Shown: piece after piece, positions 9,271 to 17,601 of the stretch
Position numbering within the stretch: position 1 is the first letter of the stretch
Layout of the letters: every line of letters starts with the position of its first letter
DNA from: Caulobacter sp. SLTY
Lineage (GTDB): Bacteria > Pseudomonadota > Alphaproteobacteria > Caulobacterales > Caulobacteraceae
Reading direction: 5' to 3'
Length of the DNA: 64,000 bases
NCBI RefSeq assembly: GCF_009905535.1
Contig: NZ_JAAALA010000019.1
Span: 1 to 64,000 of the forward strand
Program-made: the position numbers and the translations under genes
Notes under the pieces: generated by a model
Seen by the model: only the letters and a program-made list of their open reading frames with translations
Told to the model about the DNA's origin: nothing
Databases searched by the model: none

Positions 9271-10065
9271 TCACCCCAGGACGGCCTGGGCGGCGAGTGC
9301 GCCGGGCGACGCCCCGCCGAAGGCGCGGCAGTCGCGGGCGAAATGGGCGTCGTCGAAATAGCCGGCCTCCTGGATAAGGCGCGTCCAGCTCTCGCCCGGC
9401 CGCATCGCTCTCTGATCAAGCACCCGGTTGAACCGCAGCGTGCGCGCGTAGAGTTTCGGCGGCAAACCCACGGAGTCGGTGAAGCGCCGATTGAACTGGC
9501 GCACGCCAAGGCCGCTGCGGATGGCCATGTCTTCGACCCGCATGGCGCCGCCCACACGCGCCAGCAGCCGGGCCGCGCGGTCCACCTCCGACTCCCCACG
9601 CGCGCCTTCCAGCATCCCATGGACCCACGCCGCCGCCACCAGGACCCTTTCGTCGAAGCCGACCGCCCGCCGGATCGCTTCTCTCAGCGGGGCGGCCCGT
9701 CGGCCGACCACGTCCATCGCATCGAAGGCCTGATCGGCAAGCTCGCGCATCGAAGGCCCAAACAATCGATGGAAGCCGGTCGGGGCGAAATGAATGTGAA
9801 AGGCGAGCACCTCCCCGACCATGTCCAATTCCACCCGGCGATAGCTCTGCGGCCCGACGACCACCAATTCCGGGGCGGGGCTGGGCGGGCCGCCATCGAT
9901 GCGCGGGCGATAGGGTTCAGCCAGGTAGATTTCCAGGAACTGGTCAGGCCGCCCGGGAAGCGCGAGAGACAGGGGCCGGCCGGTCAGGTCGCCTCGGCGT
10001 TCGGCGAAGTGGCTGACCACCCCGCGAAGCACGGGCGGTGCCCTTTTTTCCTTGTAGGTCAGCAT
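9271..10065 (-). CDS. AraC-family transcriptional regulator
   Basis: A 264-residue cytoplasmic regulator. The N-terminal sensing region carries conserved ELVVVGPQSYRRVELDM. The C-terminal AraC double helix-turn-helix spans about residues 165-255 (RVEDMAIRSGLGVRQFNRRF, then LIQEAGYFDDAHFARDCRAFGG). It is transcribed away from the dienelactone hydrolase gene (124-base divergent gap), the most likely neighbouring target. The NTF2-like gene lies downstream on the same strand. Confidence 0.9.
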   Translation of the reverse strand: MLTYKEKRAPPVLRGVVSHFAERRGDLTGRPLSLALPGRPDQFLEIYLAEPYRPRIDGGPPSPAPELVVVGPQSYRRVELDMVGEVLAFHIHFAPTGFHRLFGPSMRELADQAFDAMDVVGRRAAPLREAIRRAVGFDERVLVAAAWVHGMLEGARGESEVDRAARLLARVGGAMRVEDMAIRSGLGVRQFNRRFTDSVGLPPKLYARTLRFNRVLDQRAMRPGESWTRLIQEAGYFDDAHFARDCRAFGGASPGALAAQAVLG

Positions 10066-10188
10066 CGACAGGCCCTCGGCAAAACCATCGCTCGCCGCCT
10101 GCCGGCTGGCAATGCTTCGCCATCACGCCATCTTTGGATGAAGTCCACATCGCAGCCGGTCAGTATGACCCGACATCAGGAGCACCCC

Positions 10189-11046
10189 ATGGCCCGAGAC
10201 GACGACATGCCTCCCGGCATCGCCCACGATCCAAAAATTTCCCGCCGAGGCTTCGGCCTGGCCTCCCTTGCGGTGGGTTCGGCGGTCGCCGCGCCGGCCC
10301 TGGCCGAGGACGGGATCATGGAGATGGACGTCAACGTCCCCACGCCCGACGGGACCTGCGACGCCGCCTTCTTCCACGGCAAGGGCGCCAAGCCGGGCGT
10401 GGTGATGATCCCCGACGTGGTCGGCCTGCGCCCGGCCTTCCGCCGCATGGGCCGGCGGCTGGCGACGGCCGGCTACAGCGTGCTGGTCATCAACCCCTAC
10501 TACCGCGAGAAGAAGGCGCCGGTGGTGTCCGAGACCTTCGACTTCGCCAACCAGGAAGACCGGGCGGCGGTGTTCGCACTTCGGTCCAAGCTGACCAACG
10601 CGACCATCGACACCGACACCGCCGCCTTCGTCGATTGGCTGGCCAAGAACCACCATGTGTCCAAGGCCAAGATGGGCTTCACCGGCTATTGCATGGGCGG
10701 CGCGATCGTCATGCGGGCCGCCGCCATCCGGCCGGACCGCGTGGGCGCCGGGGCCAGCTGGCACGGCGGCGGCCTGACCACCGACAAGCCCGACAGCCCC
10801 CACCTGCTGGCGCCGAAGATCAAGGCCAAGATGGTCTTCGGCGTCGCCCAGGATGACGATGCCAAGCAGCCGGAGAGCAAGACCATCCTCAAGGACGCCT
10901 TCGACAAGACCGGCAATCCGGCCATCGTCGAGGTCTACAAGGCCAATCACGGTTGGTGCGTGCCGGGCTCGGCCGCCTACAACGAGGCCGAAGCCGAGCG
11001 CGCCTGGGCGGAACTGTTGAAGCTGTACAAGGGCGCCCTAGTCTAG
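10189..11046 (+). CDS. Exported dienelactone hydrolase-family protein
   Basis: A 285-residue alpha/beta hydrolase. A Tat signal near residues 18-45 (SRRGFGLASLAVGSAVAAP) predicts periplasmic location. The catalytic cysteine lies in GYCMGG and the histidine in NHGWC, as in dienelactone hydrolases; the acid is probably in the QDDDAK segment. Typical substrates are enol-lactones and related esters, and the real one is unknown. The ATG at 10189 is supported by AGGAG six bases upstream; an in-frame ATG at 10165 is less likely. It is divergent from the AraC regulator. Confidence 0.9.
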   Translation: MARDDDMPPGIAHDPKISRRGFGLASLAVGSAVAAPALAEDGIMEMDVNVPTPDGTCDAAFFHGKGAKPGVVMIPDVVGLRPAFRRMGRRLATAGYSVLVINPYYREKKAPVVSETFDFANQEDRAAVFALRSKLTNATIDTDTAAFVDWLAKNHHVSKAKMGFTGYCMGGAIVMRAAAIRPDRVGAGASWHGGGLTTDKPDSPHLLAPKIKAKMVFGVAQDDDAKQPESKTILKDAFDKTGNPAIVEVYKANHGWCVPGSAAYNEAEAERAWAELLKLYKGALV

Positions 11047-11429
11047 CCGAGCACCATCTGCGTCTGGGTCACCAGCCCGACCAGCTTGCCGTCCTCGCGC
11101 TCGATCCGCGTCTGCCAGACGCTGGTCCGGCCGCCGATGTGCAGCGGGGTGGCGGTCCCGATCACCGTCGTCCCGGCCTTGGCGGCGCCCAGGAAGTTGG
11201 TCTTGCTCTCCAGCGTGGTGGTGTGCTGGCCGGCGCTCAGGTTCAGGAACGCTCCCACGGCCCCCAGGCTGTCGGCGAAGGCCATCACGGCCCCGCCGTG
11301 CAGGATGGCGCCGGCGGTGCAGAGGTCGTCGCGGACCAGCAGGCGGCCGACGACCTTCTCCTTGGTCGCCTCAACGAACTCCACGCCCATCAGCTTGGCG
11401 AATGGCAGGGCGGCGGCGTCGAAGGTCAT
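11043..11429 (-). CDS. Hotdog-fold thioesterase (PaaI/YbgC-like)
   Basis: The 128-residue product is a single hotdog domain, with the phenylacetate-thioesterase-type catalytic region AILHGGAVMAFADSLGAVGA near residues 41-60 (in pieces) and the strand TLESKTNFLGAAKAG. Such enzymes hydrolyse acyl- or aroyl-CoA thioesters as tetramers in the cytoplasm. GAGGAGACCC precedes the ATG. The stop codon overlaps that of the convergent dienelactone hydrolase gene by four bases (CTAG). Confidence 0.88.
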   Translation of the reverse strand: MTFDAAALPFAKLMGVEFVEATKEKVVGRLLVRDDLCTAGAILHGGAVMAFADSLGAVGAFLNLSAGQHTTTLESKTNFLGAAKAGTTVIGTATPLHIGGRTSVWQTRIEREDGKLVGLVTQTQMVLG

Positions 11430-11494
11430 GGCGGGTCTCCTCTGGCGCCAGCATGCCAGCCCCGGACAGAGCCCGCCATAACCACGCGGGTAAG

Positions 11495-12490
11495 CTACCG
11501 CTCGCTGTCCAAGTGCTGCATCATCGCGGTCGGATAACGGTCGCCACGGGCCGCCCCATTCGGCGCCGCCGCCTCGATGGCCGCCAGGTCCGCCCGCGTC
11601 AGGGTGACGTCCAGCGCGCCTAGCGCCTCGCCCAGCCGCTCGCGCCGCCGCGCGCCGATCAGGGGGAAGATGTCCTCGCCCTGCGCGGCCACCCAGGCGA
11701 TGACCAGCTGGGCGACGGTCACGCCCTTGGTCTCCGCCACCGCCCGCAGCGCCTCCACCAGGGCCAGGTTGTGGTCGATATTGTCGCCTTGATAGCGCGG
11801 GTTGAAGCCACGGATGTCGCGCCCCGCCGCCGTTCGGTCCTTGCTCCAGTGGCCGCTGATCAGCCCCCGCGCCAGCACGCCATAGGCGGTGATCGCGATC
11901 CCCAGTTCGCGGCAGGTCGGCAGGATCGCCGCCTCGATACCCCGGCTGATCAGCGAATACTCGATCTGCAGGTCGCAGATCGGATGCACAGCCGCCGCCT
12001 TGCGGATCGTCTCGGCGCCGACCTCCGACAGGCCAATGTGGCGGACATAGCCAGCCTGGACCATCTCGCCGATCGCCCCGATGGTGTCCTCGATCGGGAC
12101 CTGGGGATCCAGCCGCGAGGGCCGGTAGACGTCGATATGGTCGACCTGCAGCCGCTTCAGCGTCATGGCCAGGAAGTTCTTCATCGAATTGGGCCGGTTG
12201 TCGTAGCCGACGAACCCGCCGTCCGGGCCGCGCAGGCCGCCGAACTTGACGCTCAGCTGATAGCGGTCGCGCGCCACCCCCTTCAGCGCCTCGGCCAGCA
12301 GCATCTCGTTGTGGCCGCTGCCGTAGAAGTCGCCGGTATCGATCAGGGTGACGCCGGCCTCGAGCGCAGTGTGGACGGTGGCCAGGCTCTCGTCCCGGTC
12401 GGCGGGGCCGTACATGTCGCTCATCCCCATGGCGCCGAGGCCGAACTGGGAAACGGTCGGGCCGGTGGCCCCCAACTGACGGGTCTGCAT
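11495..12490 (-). CDS. Aldo/keto reductase
   Basis: A 331-residue NADPH-dependent oxidoreductase of the AKR13 / YajO-like type. It has FGLGAMGMSDMYGPADRDES near the N-terminus, the catalytic-region pattern LIDTGDFYGSGHNE (Asp and Tyr), VKFGGLRGP and the C-terminal cofactor site PLIGARRRERLGEAL. One unusual point is VYRPSRLDPQVPIEDT where related enzymes often read YQPHR/YRPARLD. The ATG at 12490 has AAGGAGATCGCC directly upstream. It is divergent from a LysR gene 95 bases away, the classic regulator-target layout. Confidence 0.92.
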   Translation of the reverse strand: MQTRQLGATGPTVSQFGLGAMGMSDMYGPADRDESLATVHTALEAGVTLIDTGDFYGSGHNEMLLAEALKGVARDRYQLSVKFGGLRGPDGGFVGYDNRPNSMKNFLAMTLKRLQVDHIDVYRPSRLDPQVPIEDTIGAIGEMVQAGYVRHIGLSEVGAETIRKAAAVHPICDLQIEYSLISRGIEAAILPTCRELGIAITAYGVLARGLISGHWSKDRTAAGRDIRGFNPRYQGDNIDHNLALVEALRAVAETKGVTVAQLVIAWVAAQGEDIFPLIGARRRERLGEALGALDVTLTRADLAAIEAAAPNGAARGDRYPTAMMQHLDSER

Positions 12491-12585
12491 GGCGATCTCC
12501 TTGCGGCTGCGAGGCGGGTTATGCGCCTGATGCCGCTGTGCGATAATCCGCTGCATTCGAGACGACCTGTGCGGAAATTCGAACA

Positions 12586-13494
12586 ATGATCCAGCCGGAC
12601 CTAGCCGACCTCGACGCCTTCACCGCCGTCGCCCGCGCGCGCGGCTACCGCTCCGCCGCGTCGGCCCGCAACGTCTCCGCCTCCTCCCTCAGCCAGGCCG
12701 TGCGCCGGCTGGAGGACCGCCTCGGCGTCCGCCTGCTCAACCGCACCACCCGCAGCGTCACCCTGACCGAGGCCGGCGCCCGGCTGCTCGAACGGCTCGA
12801 ACCGGCGCTCGGCGGGGTGGCCATCGCCCTGGAGGCGGTCAACGCCTTCCGTGACACCCCGCTGGGGACCCTCCGCCTCAATGTCTCGGGCATCGTCGCC
12901 CGCCTGCTCCTCCCGCCCCTCCTCGCGCCCTTCATGGCCGAGCACCCCGGCGTGACGGTGGAAATCGTGGTGGACGACAGTTTCGTGGACATCTTCGCCG
13001 CCGGCTTCGACGCCGGCGCGCGGTTCGAGGAGGCCCTCGACCAGGACATGATCGCCATCCCGCTGGGCCCGCCGATGCGCTTCGCCCTGGTCGCCGCGCC
13101 CTCTTACCTTGCCCGCTACGGAACGCCGGCCCACCCCGCCGACCTGGCCCACCACGTCGCCGTCCGCCACCGCTTCCCCAGCGGCTCCATGACCCCCTGG
13201 GAATTCGAGAAAGACGGCCAGATCATCCGCGCCACCCCGCCCCGCACCCCGCTGGTCACCAACGCCTTGGAGGCCCTGGGCCGCGCCGCCGTGGACGGCG
13301 TCGGCCTGATGTTCACCTTCTCCGGTCTGGTTGAACGCGAGCTGGCCGACGGCCGGCTGGTGGAGGTGATGGCCGACTGGTCCCAGACCTTTCCAGGGCC
13401 AAGCCTATACTACCCCAGCCGAAGGTTGGCGCCGGGCCCGCTGCGGGCCTTCGTGGACTTCCTCCGGCGGCCTAGACCGGCTCCGCCACGATGA
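12586..13494 (+). CDS. LysR-family transcriptional regulator
   Basis: A 302-residue regulator with an N-terminal winged HTH at about residues 6-65 (FTAVARARGYRSAASARNVS, then LSQAVRRLEDRLGVRLLNRT). A periplasmic-binding-like effector domain follows from about residue 90. It diverges from the aldo/keto reductase gene and probably controls it, and itself, from the 95-base interval. The 3' end overlaps the convergent HapK-like gene by 23 bases. Confidence 0.93.
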   Translation: MIQPDLADLDAFTAVARARGYRSAASARNVSASSLSQAVRRLEDRLGVRLLNRTTRSVTLTEAGARLLERLEPALGGVAIALEAVNAFRDTPLGTLRLNVSGIVARLLLPPLLAPFMAEHPGVTVEIVVDDSFVDIFAAGFDAGARFEEALDQDMIAIPLGPPMRFALVAAPSYLARYGTPAHPADLAHHVAVRHRFPSGSMTPWEFEKDGQIIRATPPRTPLVTNALEALGRAAVDGVGLMFTFSGLVERELADGRLVEVMADWSQTFPGPSLYYPSRRLAPGPLRAFVDFLRRPRPAPPR

Positions 13495-13783
13495 ATTCCG
13501 GATTGTCCACAAAGCCCATGAATTCGCCCATGATCTTCTGAACCACCGCGCCCGGCATATCCTCGCCGACGAAACCCGCCAGGTCGGGAATGTCGAACAC
13601 CTCGATGTAGTCGACGCTGGGCGTTCCCTCCCCCATCAGCAGGCCGGTGACCCGGTGGGTCACGAAGCTGCTGACTCGGGTCAGGCCCCGCATCCCCGGA
13701 TAGTCGACCGACCGTATCCAGGCCTCGTAGTCTTCCGGTGCAGTTCCGGGTTTCAGCTTGTAGGTCAGGAACACGGTCGCCAT
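13472..13783 (-). CDS. REDY-like/HapK-family small protein
   Basis: A 103-residue protein of the dimeric alpha-beta-barrel type, resembling the REDY-like HapK family (PF11639) named from prodigiosin clusters. Landmarks are VFLTYKLKPGTAPEDYEAWI at the start, MRGLTRVSSFVTHRV in the middle and VDYIEVFDIPDLAGF later. No prodigiosin genes are nearby, so a pigment role is not implied. The ATG at 13783 has GGAG eight bases upstream; a GTG at 13792 is an alternative. Confidence 0.7.
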   Translation of the reverse strand: MATVFLTYKLKPGTAPEDYEAWIRSVDYPGMRGLTRVSSFVTHRVTGLLMGEGTPSVDYIEVFDIPDLAGFVGEDMPGAVVQKIMGEFMGFVDNPEFIVAEPV

Positions 13784-13918
13784 ATCTGCCACTCCATCAG
13801 GAGCAAGAGACCTACAGACCTTTTCGACGGGCCATACCGTCCAAAAGGGGGCCTTAAAGGGTCTAGAGGTTTCCTTGCCTTGCTTGCGACCGGGCGGGGG
13901 CGTATCGCTCCGCGCCTT

Positions 13919-13944
13919 GATCCTCTTGGCAAGCCAAGAGGATC
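13919..13944. promoter_or_regulatory. 26-bp perfect palindrome upstream of asd
   Basis: GATCCTCTTGGC (13919-13930), AA, GCCAAGAGGATC (13933-13944) form a perfect 12-bp inverted repeat ending 83 bases before the asd ATG. No T tract follows, so it is not a normal terminator. It could be an operator or an mRNA hairpin in the asd leader. Confidence 0.5.
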
Positions 13945-14027
13945 GAAATGTATCGTTGTGAGCGCGTCGGGCGGCGGAACCGCGTGCACTTCCGCCTGCC
14001 GCGCTCGCGCACTTTAGGAGACTACCG

Positions 14028-15065
14028 ATGGGCTACAGAGTGGCCGTCGTCGGCGCCACGGGCAACGTGGGCCGCGAGATGTTCAACATCCTCGAGGAAC
14101 TGGAATTTCCGGTCGATGAGATTCACGCCATCGCCAGCCGCAAGTCGGTCGGCATGGAAGTCTCATTCATCAACCAGACCCTGAAATGCAAAGACCTGGA
14201 GCAGTTCGACTTCTCCACCGTCGACCTGGTGCTGATGAGCGCCGGCGGGTCGGTATCCAAGGCCTGGGGCGAGAAGATCGGCCGCGCCGGTCCCATCGTG
14301 ATCGACAACTCCAGCCACTTCCGGATGGACCCGGACGTGCCGCTGGTCATCCCGGAGGTGAACCCCGACGCGGTCGAGGGCTTCCGGAAGAAGAACATCA
14401 TCGCCAACCCCAACTGCACCACCGCCGGCCTGCTGGTGGCGCTGAAGCCGCTGCATGACGCGGCCAAGGTGAAGCGGATCGTGGTCTCCACCTTCCAGTC
14501 GGTGTCCGGCACCGGCAAGGAGGCGATGGACGAGCTGTGGGAGCAGACCAAGGGGGTCTTCGTCCTCGGCGCGCCGGCCCCAAAGGTCTACCACAAGCAG
14601 ATCGCCTTCAATGTGATCCCCCAGTGCGACGTCTTCCTCGACGACGGCTCCGGCGACACCAAGGAAGAGCGCAAGATGCGGGACGAGACCCACAAGATCC
14701 TCGATCCCAACATCAAGGTCTCGGTCACCTGCGTGCGCGTGCCGGTCTTCGTCGGCCACAGCGAGGCGGTGAACATCGAGTTCGAGAGCGCGCTGGACGA
14801 CGATGAGGCCCGCGAGATCCTGCGCGAGGCGCCCGGCGTGATGGTCGTGGATAAGCGCGAGGACGGCGGCTACGTCACCGCCAAGGAAGTCCAGGGCGAG
14901 TTCCCCGTCTACGTCAGCCGCATCCGCAACGACCCGACCGTCGAGCACGGCCTGTCGATCTGGGTGGTTTCCGACAACCTGCGAAAGGGCGCCGCCCTCA
15001 ACGCCGTCCAGATCGCCCAGCTGCTGCACGACCGCGGCCTGATCAAGCAAAGGGCCCTGGCCTGA
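14028..15065 (+). CDS. asd: Aspartate-semialdehyde dehydrogenase
   Basis: Asd reduces aspartyl phosphate to aspartate semialdehyde, the branch point to lysine, diaminopimelate, methionine and threonine. The 345-residue product carries the NADP-binding start VAVVGATGNVGREMFNIL, SAGGSVS near residue 71 and the catalytic cysteine in ANPNCTTAGLL near residue 130. The active-site arginine and histidine segments follow (MRDETHKIL; VRVPVFVGHSEAVNIEF, in parts). A TTTAGGAGACTACCG ribosome-binding site precedes the ATG, and the gene ends in a terminator. It is monocistronic. Confidence 0.97.
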   Translation: MGYRVAVVGATGNVGREMFNILEELEFPVDEIHAIASRKSVGMEVSFINQTLKCKDLEQFDFSTVDLVLMSAGGSVSKAWGEKIGRAGPIVIDNSSHFRMDPDVPLVIPEVNPDAVEGFRKKNIIANPNCTTAGLLVALKPLHDAAKVKRIVVSTFQSVSGTGKEAMDELWEQTKGVFVLGAPAPKVYHKQIAFNVIPQCDVFLDDGSGDTKEERKMRDETHKILDPNIKVSVTCVRVPVFVGHSEAVNIEFESALDDDEAREILREAPGVMVVDKREDGGYVTAKEVQGEFPVYVSRIRNDPTVEHGLSIWVVSDNLRKGAALNAVQIAQLLHDRGLIKQRALA

Positions 15066-15097
15066 TCGAATAGCCCCGCAACAAGCGGAGCGTATCG

Positions 15098-15128
15098 AGA
15101 GGCCCGGACCCACAAGGTCCGGGCCTCT
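15098..15128 (+). terminator. Intrinsic terminator of asd
   Basis: A 13-bp perfect stem (15098-15110 with 15116-15128: AGAGGCCCGGACC and its complement) has the loop CACAA. The following tract (TACCTTTC) is only weakly T-rich. It lies between asd and rarD. Confidence 0.75.
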
Positions 15129-15148
15129 TACCTTTCGGAGTGTGTGTC

Positions 15149-16054
15149 TTGCCTGAGTCCAAGGAAGGCCGGTCCGCCCTGTTCGCGGGGCTCGGGGCCT
15201 ACGGCATCTGGGGATTCCTGCCCCTCTACTTCCACCTGCTGAGCGGGCTGGGCGTCAGCAACGGCGAGATGATCGCCCACCGCACTCTGTGGAGCGTCTT
15301 CTTCGCCGCCGCCCTGGTCTGGCTGTCGCGCCAGGGGCCGGAGGTCCGGCGGGTGCTGACCGAGCCGCGCACGCTGGGCCTGCTCGCCCTCTCCACTTTG
15401 GCCATCCTGATCAACTGGACCATCTATGTGGTCGCCGTGAACAGCGGGCGGGTGATCGAGGCCAGCCTCGGCTACTACATCAACCCGCTGCTCAACATGG
15501 CGGTCGGGGCGCTGTTCTTCCGCGAGCGGATGCCGCTGACCGGCAAGATCGCCATCGCCCTGGCTGCCATCGGGGTGGCGGTCCAGACCGTGGCGCTGGG
15601 CCACCTGCCGCTGATCTCGCTCGGCCTGGCGGTCAGCTTCTGCGCCTATGGCGTAATCCGCAAACAGGTGAAGGCCGACGCCCAGACCGGGCTGTTCTTC
15701 GAATGCGCCTACCTTGCCCTGCCGGGCCTGGCCTACGTGCTGTGGCTGCAGTCGAGCGGCCAGGGCCATTTCCTGGACGGCCCGGCCCTCGCCCTGCTGC
15801 TGCTCGCCGCCGGTCCCGCCACCGTGGCGCCCCTGGCCCTGTTCGCCTGGTCGGCCCGCCGCCTGTCGCTGACCGCGCTGGGCTTCCTGCAGTTCGTCGC
15901 CCCGACGTTGCAGTTCATGGTCGGCCTGGCGCTCGGCGAGGCCTTCACCCCGATGCGGGCGCTGAGCTTCGCCTTCATCTGGGCCGGTGTGGCGGTGTTC
16001 GCCTGGGGGGCGTGGCAGGCGTCCCGCAGGACTGTGGTGGCGCCTGCCCAATAG
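15149..16054 (+). CDS. rarD: RarD-type EamA/DMT-family inner-membrane transporter
   Basis: A 301-residue, roughly ten-helix membrane protein of the drug/metabolite transporter superfamily. It has the RarD hallmarks: GLGAYGIWGFLPLYFHLL at the N-terminus, HRTLWSVFFAA, NWTIYVVAVNSGRVIEASLG (in parts), YYINPLLNMAVG and, late, LGFLQFVAPTLQFMVG. The natural substrate of RarD is not established. I favour the TTG at 15149 because GGAG ends eight bases upstream; a GTG at 15140 would overlap that site. Confidence 0.88.
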   Translation: MPESKEGRSALFAGLGAYGIWGFLPLYFHLLSGLGVSNGEMIAHRTLWSVFFAAALVWLSRQGPEVRRVLTEPRTLGLLALSTLAILINWTIYVVAVNSGRVIEASLGYYINPLLNMAVGALFFRERMPLTGKIAIALAAIGVAVQTVALGHLPLISLGLAVSFCAYGVIRKQVKADAQTGLFFECAYLALPGLAYVLWLQSSGQGHFLDGPALALLLLAAGPATVAPLALFAWSARRLSLTALGFLQFVAPTLQFMVGLALGEAFTPMRALSFAFIWAGVAVFAWGAWQASRRTVVAPAQ

Positions 16055-16073
16055 ATTCCTCGGCCCAACATTC

Positions 16074-16210
16074 CCGTCATCCCGGAAAGCGCGTAGCGCT
16101 TATCCGGGACCCAGGGGCTGCAGCGCACCGGCCGGAAAGCTGTGTTCGATAGCGAGATCATGCACCCCTGGGTCCCGGATAGCCCGCTTCGCGGACTTCC
16201 GGGATGACGG
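16074..16210. repeat. Nested inverted-repeat element
   Basis: The outer arms CCGTCATCCCGGAA (16074-16087) and its complement (16197-16210) enclose a second perfect 17-bp pair (TATCCGGGACCCAGGGG at 16101-16117 against 16165-16181). Outer and inner arms are separated by a CGCTTCGCG-like mini-hairpin. It fills the rarD to serine-hydrolase gap and shares its design with the elements at 3519 and 29789. Confidence 0.85.
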
Positions 16211-16287
16211 ATTTGGGACCCTTGGGTGTTCACAGTCCCCTGCGGCGAGGACCTGTGTATGCTGATCTCTCACCGGAGGCCCTGAGC

Positions 16288-17601
16288 GTGATTTCCAGAC
16301 GGACCCTGATGGCAAGCGGCGTCGCCCTCGCTGCCGCTCCAGCTTTCGCCCAGGACGACCCCTTCTCCCGCCTGCAGACCGGCACGGGCGAGCCCAAACG
16401 CGCGGTCCCCGGCTATGCGACCATCGCCTTCCGCCGCCCGGACGAGACCGCGACCTTCGCCAAGGCCGGAGGCTACGCCATCGCCGGGCCGACCGGCCGG
16501 ATCATGCGCCTCGACTCGCCGATGCGCATCGCCTCCATCTCCAAGCTGGTGGCCGCGATCGGCTTCATGAGCCTGCAGGAACAGGGCCGTGTCGGCCTGG
16601 ACGAAGACGTCTCCGAACTGCTCCGCTTCCCCCTGCGCCACCCGCTGTTCCCCGATGTCCCGATCACCCCGCGCATGCTGCTCAGCCACACCAGCGGCCT
16701 GCGCGATGGCCCCAGCTATCCCGTCGGCCTCGGCCGCAAGCTGGCCGACGCCCTGACCCCCGGGGGCAAACAATGGGACAACGGCGCCTGGTTCGGCCCG
16801 GCGAGCGAGCGACCGGGTGAGTGGTTCGCCTATGCCAACGTCAACTTCGCGGTCATTGCCGAGCTGATCGAGCGGATGACCGGCGAGCGGTTCGACCTGT
16901 TCATGGCCCGCCGGGTGTTCAAGCCGCTGGGCCTGGAGTGCGGCTACAACTGGTCCGGCGTTCCCCAGCGCCTGCGCAACTACGCCGCCGCCCTCTATCG
17001 CAAGGCGCCCGACGAGGATGGCCCCTGGGACGCCAAGGGTCCCTGGCTGCCGCAGTTCGACGCGGCCGTCCCAGCCGCCCCGGAAATCCTGGTCACCCGG
17101 TCGCCGGAGGGCGAGACCCTGCGGCTGGCCCCGGACGAGTATGACGGCGGCAACGGCTTCGTCTTCTCCCCCCAGGGCGGCCTGCGCGCCAGCGCCCGCG
17201 ATCTGGAGGTCTTCGCCCGCCTGCTGGCCGGCGGCGGCCAGGTCGACACCGTCCGCATCCTCAAGTCCGAAACCGTCGCCCTGATGGCCCAGCCGATCTG
17301 GACCTACACGCCCGCGCGGCCGAACGGCGAGGCCTATGGCGGAATGATCCTGGCCTATGGCCTGGGCTGCCAGATCCTCACCGACAGCGGAGGCGACAGC
17401 TTGTTCCCCGGGTGCGCCGGCTGGATCGGGCATGCGGGTGACGCCTATGGCCTGGTCTCCGGCCTATGGGTCCAGCCGACCACCGGCAGGGGCATGACCT
17501 ACCTGGTCAACGGCCTGGCCGCCCCGCTGGCGGAGTTGCGCGAACGGTCGAAGTTCACCGTCGTCGAGGAACAGATCGCCGGCGTCCTCGCCACCGCCTG
17601 A
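16288..17601 (+). CDS. Exported class C beta-lactamase-like serine hydrolase
   Basis: A 437-residue S12-family protein. A Tat-type signal (MISRRTLMASGVALAAAP) is followed by the active-site serine in SISK (IASISKLVAAIGF, near residue 87), the YANVN motif and the third motif HAG (IGHAGDAYG). Family members are beta-lactamases, DD-peptidases and esterases; without the classic KTG it is probably an esterase or D-amino-acid peptidase. The GTG at 16288 is supported by CGGAGG eight bases before it. It ends exactly where the convergent hydrolase gene begins. Confidence 0.88.
   Translation: MISRRTLMASGVALAAAPAFAQDDPFSRLQTGTGEPKRAVPGYATIAFRRPDETATFAKAGGYAIAGPTGRIMRLDSPMRIASISKLVAAIGFMSLQEQGRVGLDEDVSELLRFPLRHPLFPDVPITPRMLLSHTSGLRDGPSYPVGLGRKLADALTPGGKQWDNGAWFGPASERPGEWFAYANVNFAVIAELIERMTGERFDLFMARRVFKPLGLECGYNWSGVPQRLRNYAAALYRKAPDEDGPWDAKGPWLPQFDAAVPAAPEILVTRSPEGETLRLAPDEYDGGNGFVFSPQGGLRASARDLEVFARLLAGGGQVDTVRILKSETVALMAQPIWTYTPARPNGEAYGGMILAYGLGCQILTDSGGDSLFPGCAGWIGHAGDAYGLVSGLWVQPTTGRGMTYLVNGLAAPLAELRERSKFTVVEEQIAGVLATA

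Noticed and set aside
13793-14027. Lysine riboswitch upstream of asd
   Set aside because: No aptamer-like five-helix arrangement is visible, only one perfect palindrome.
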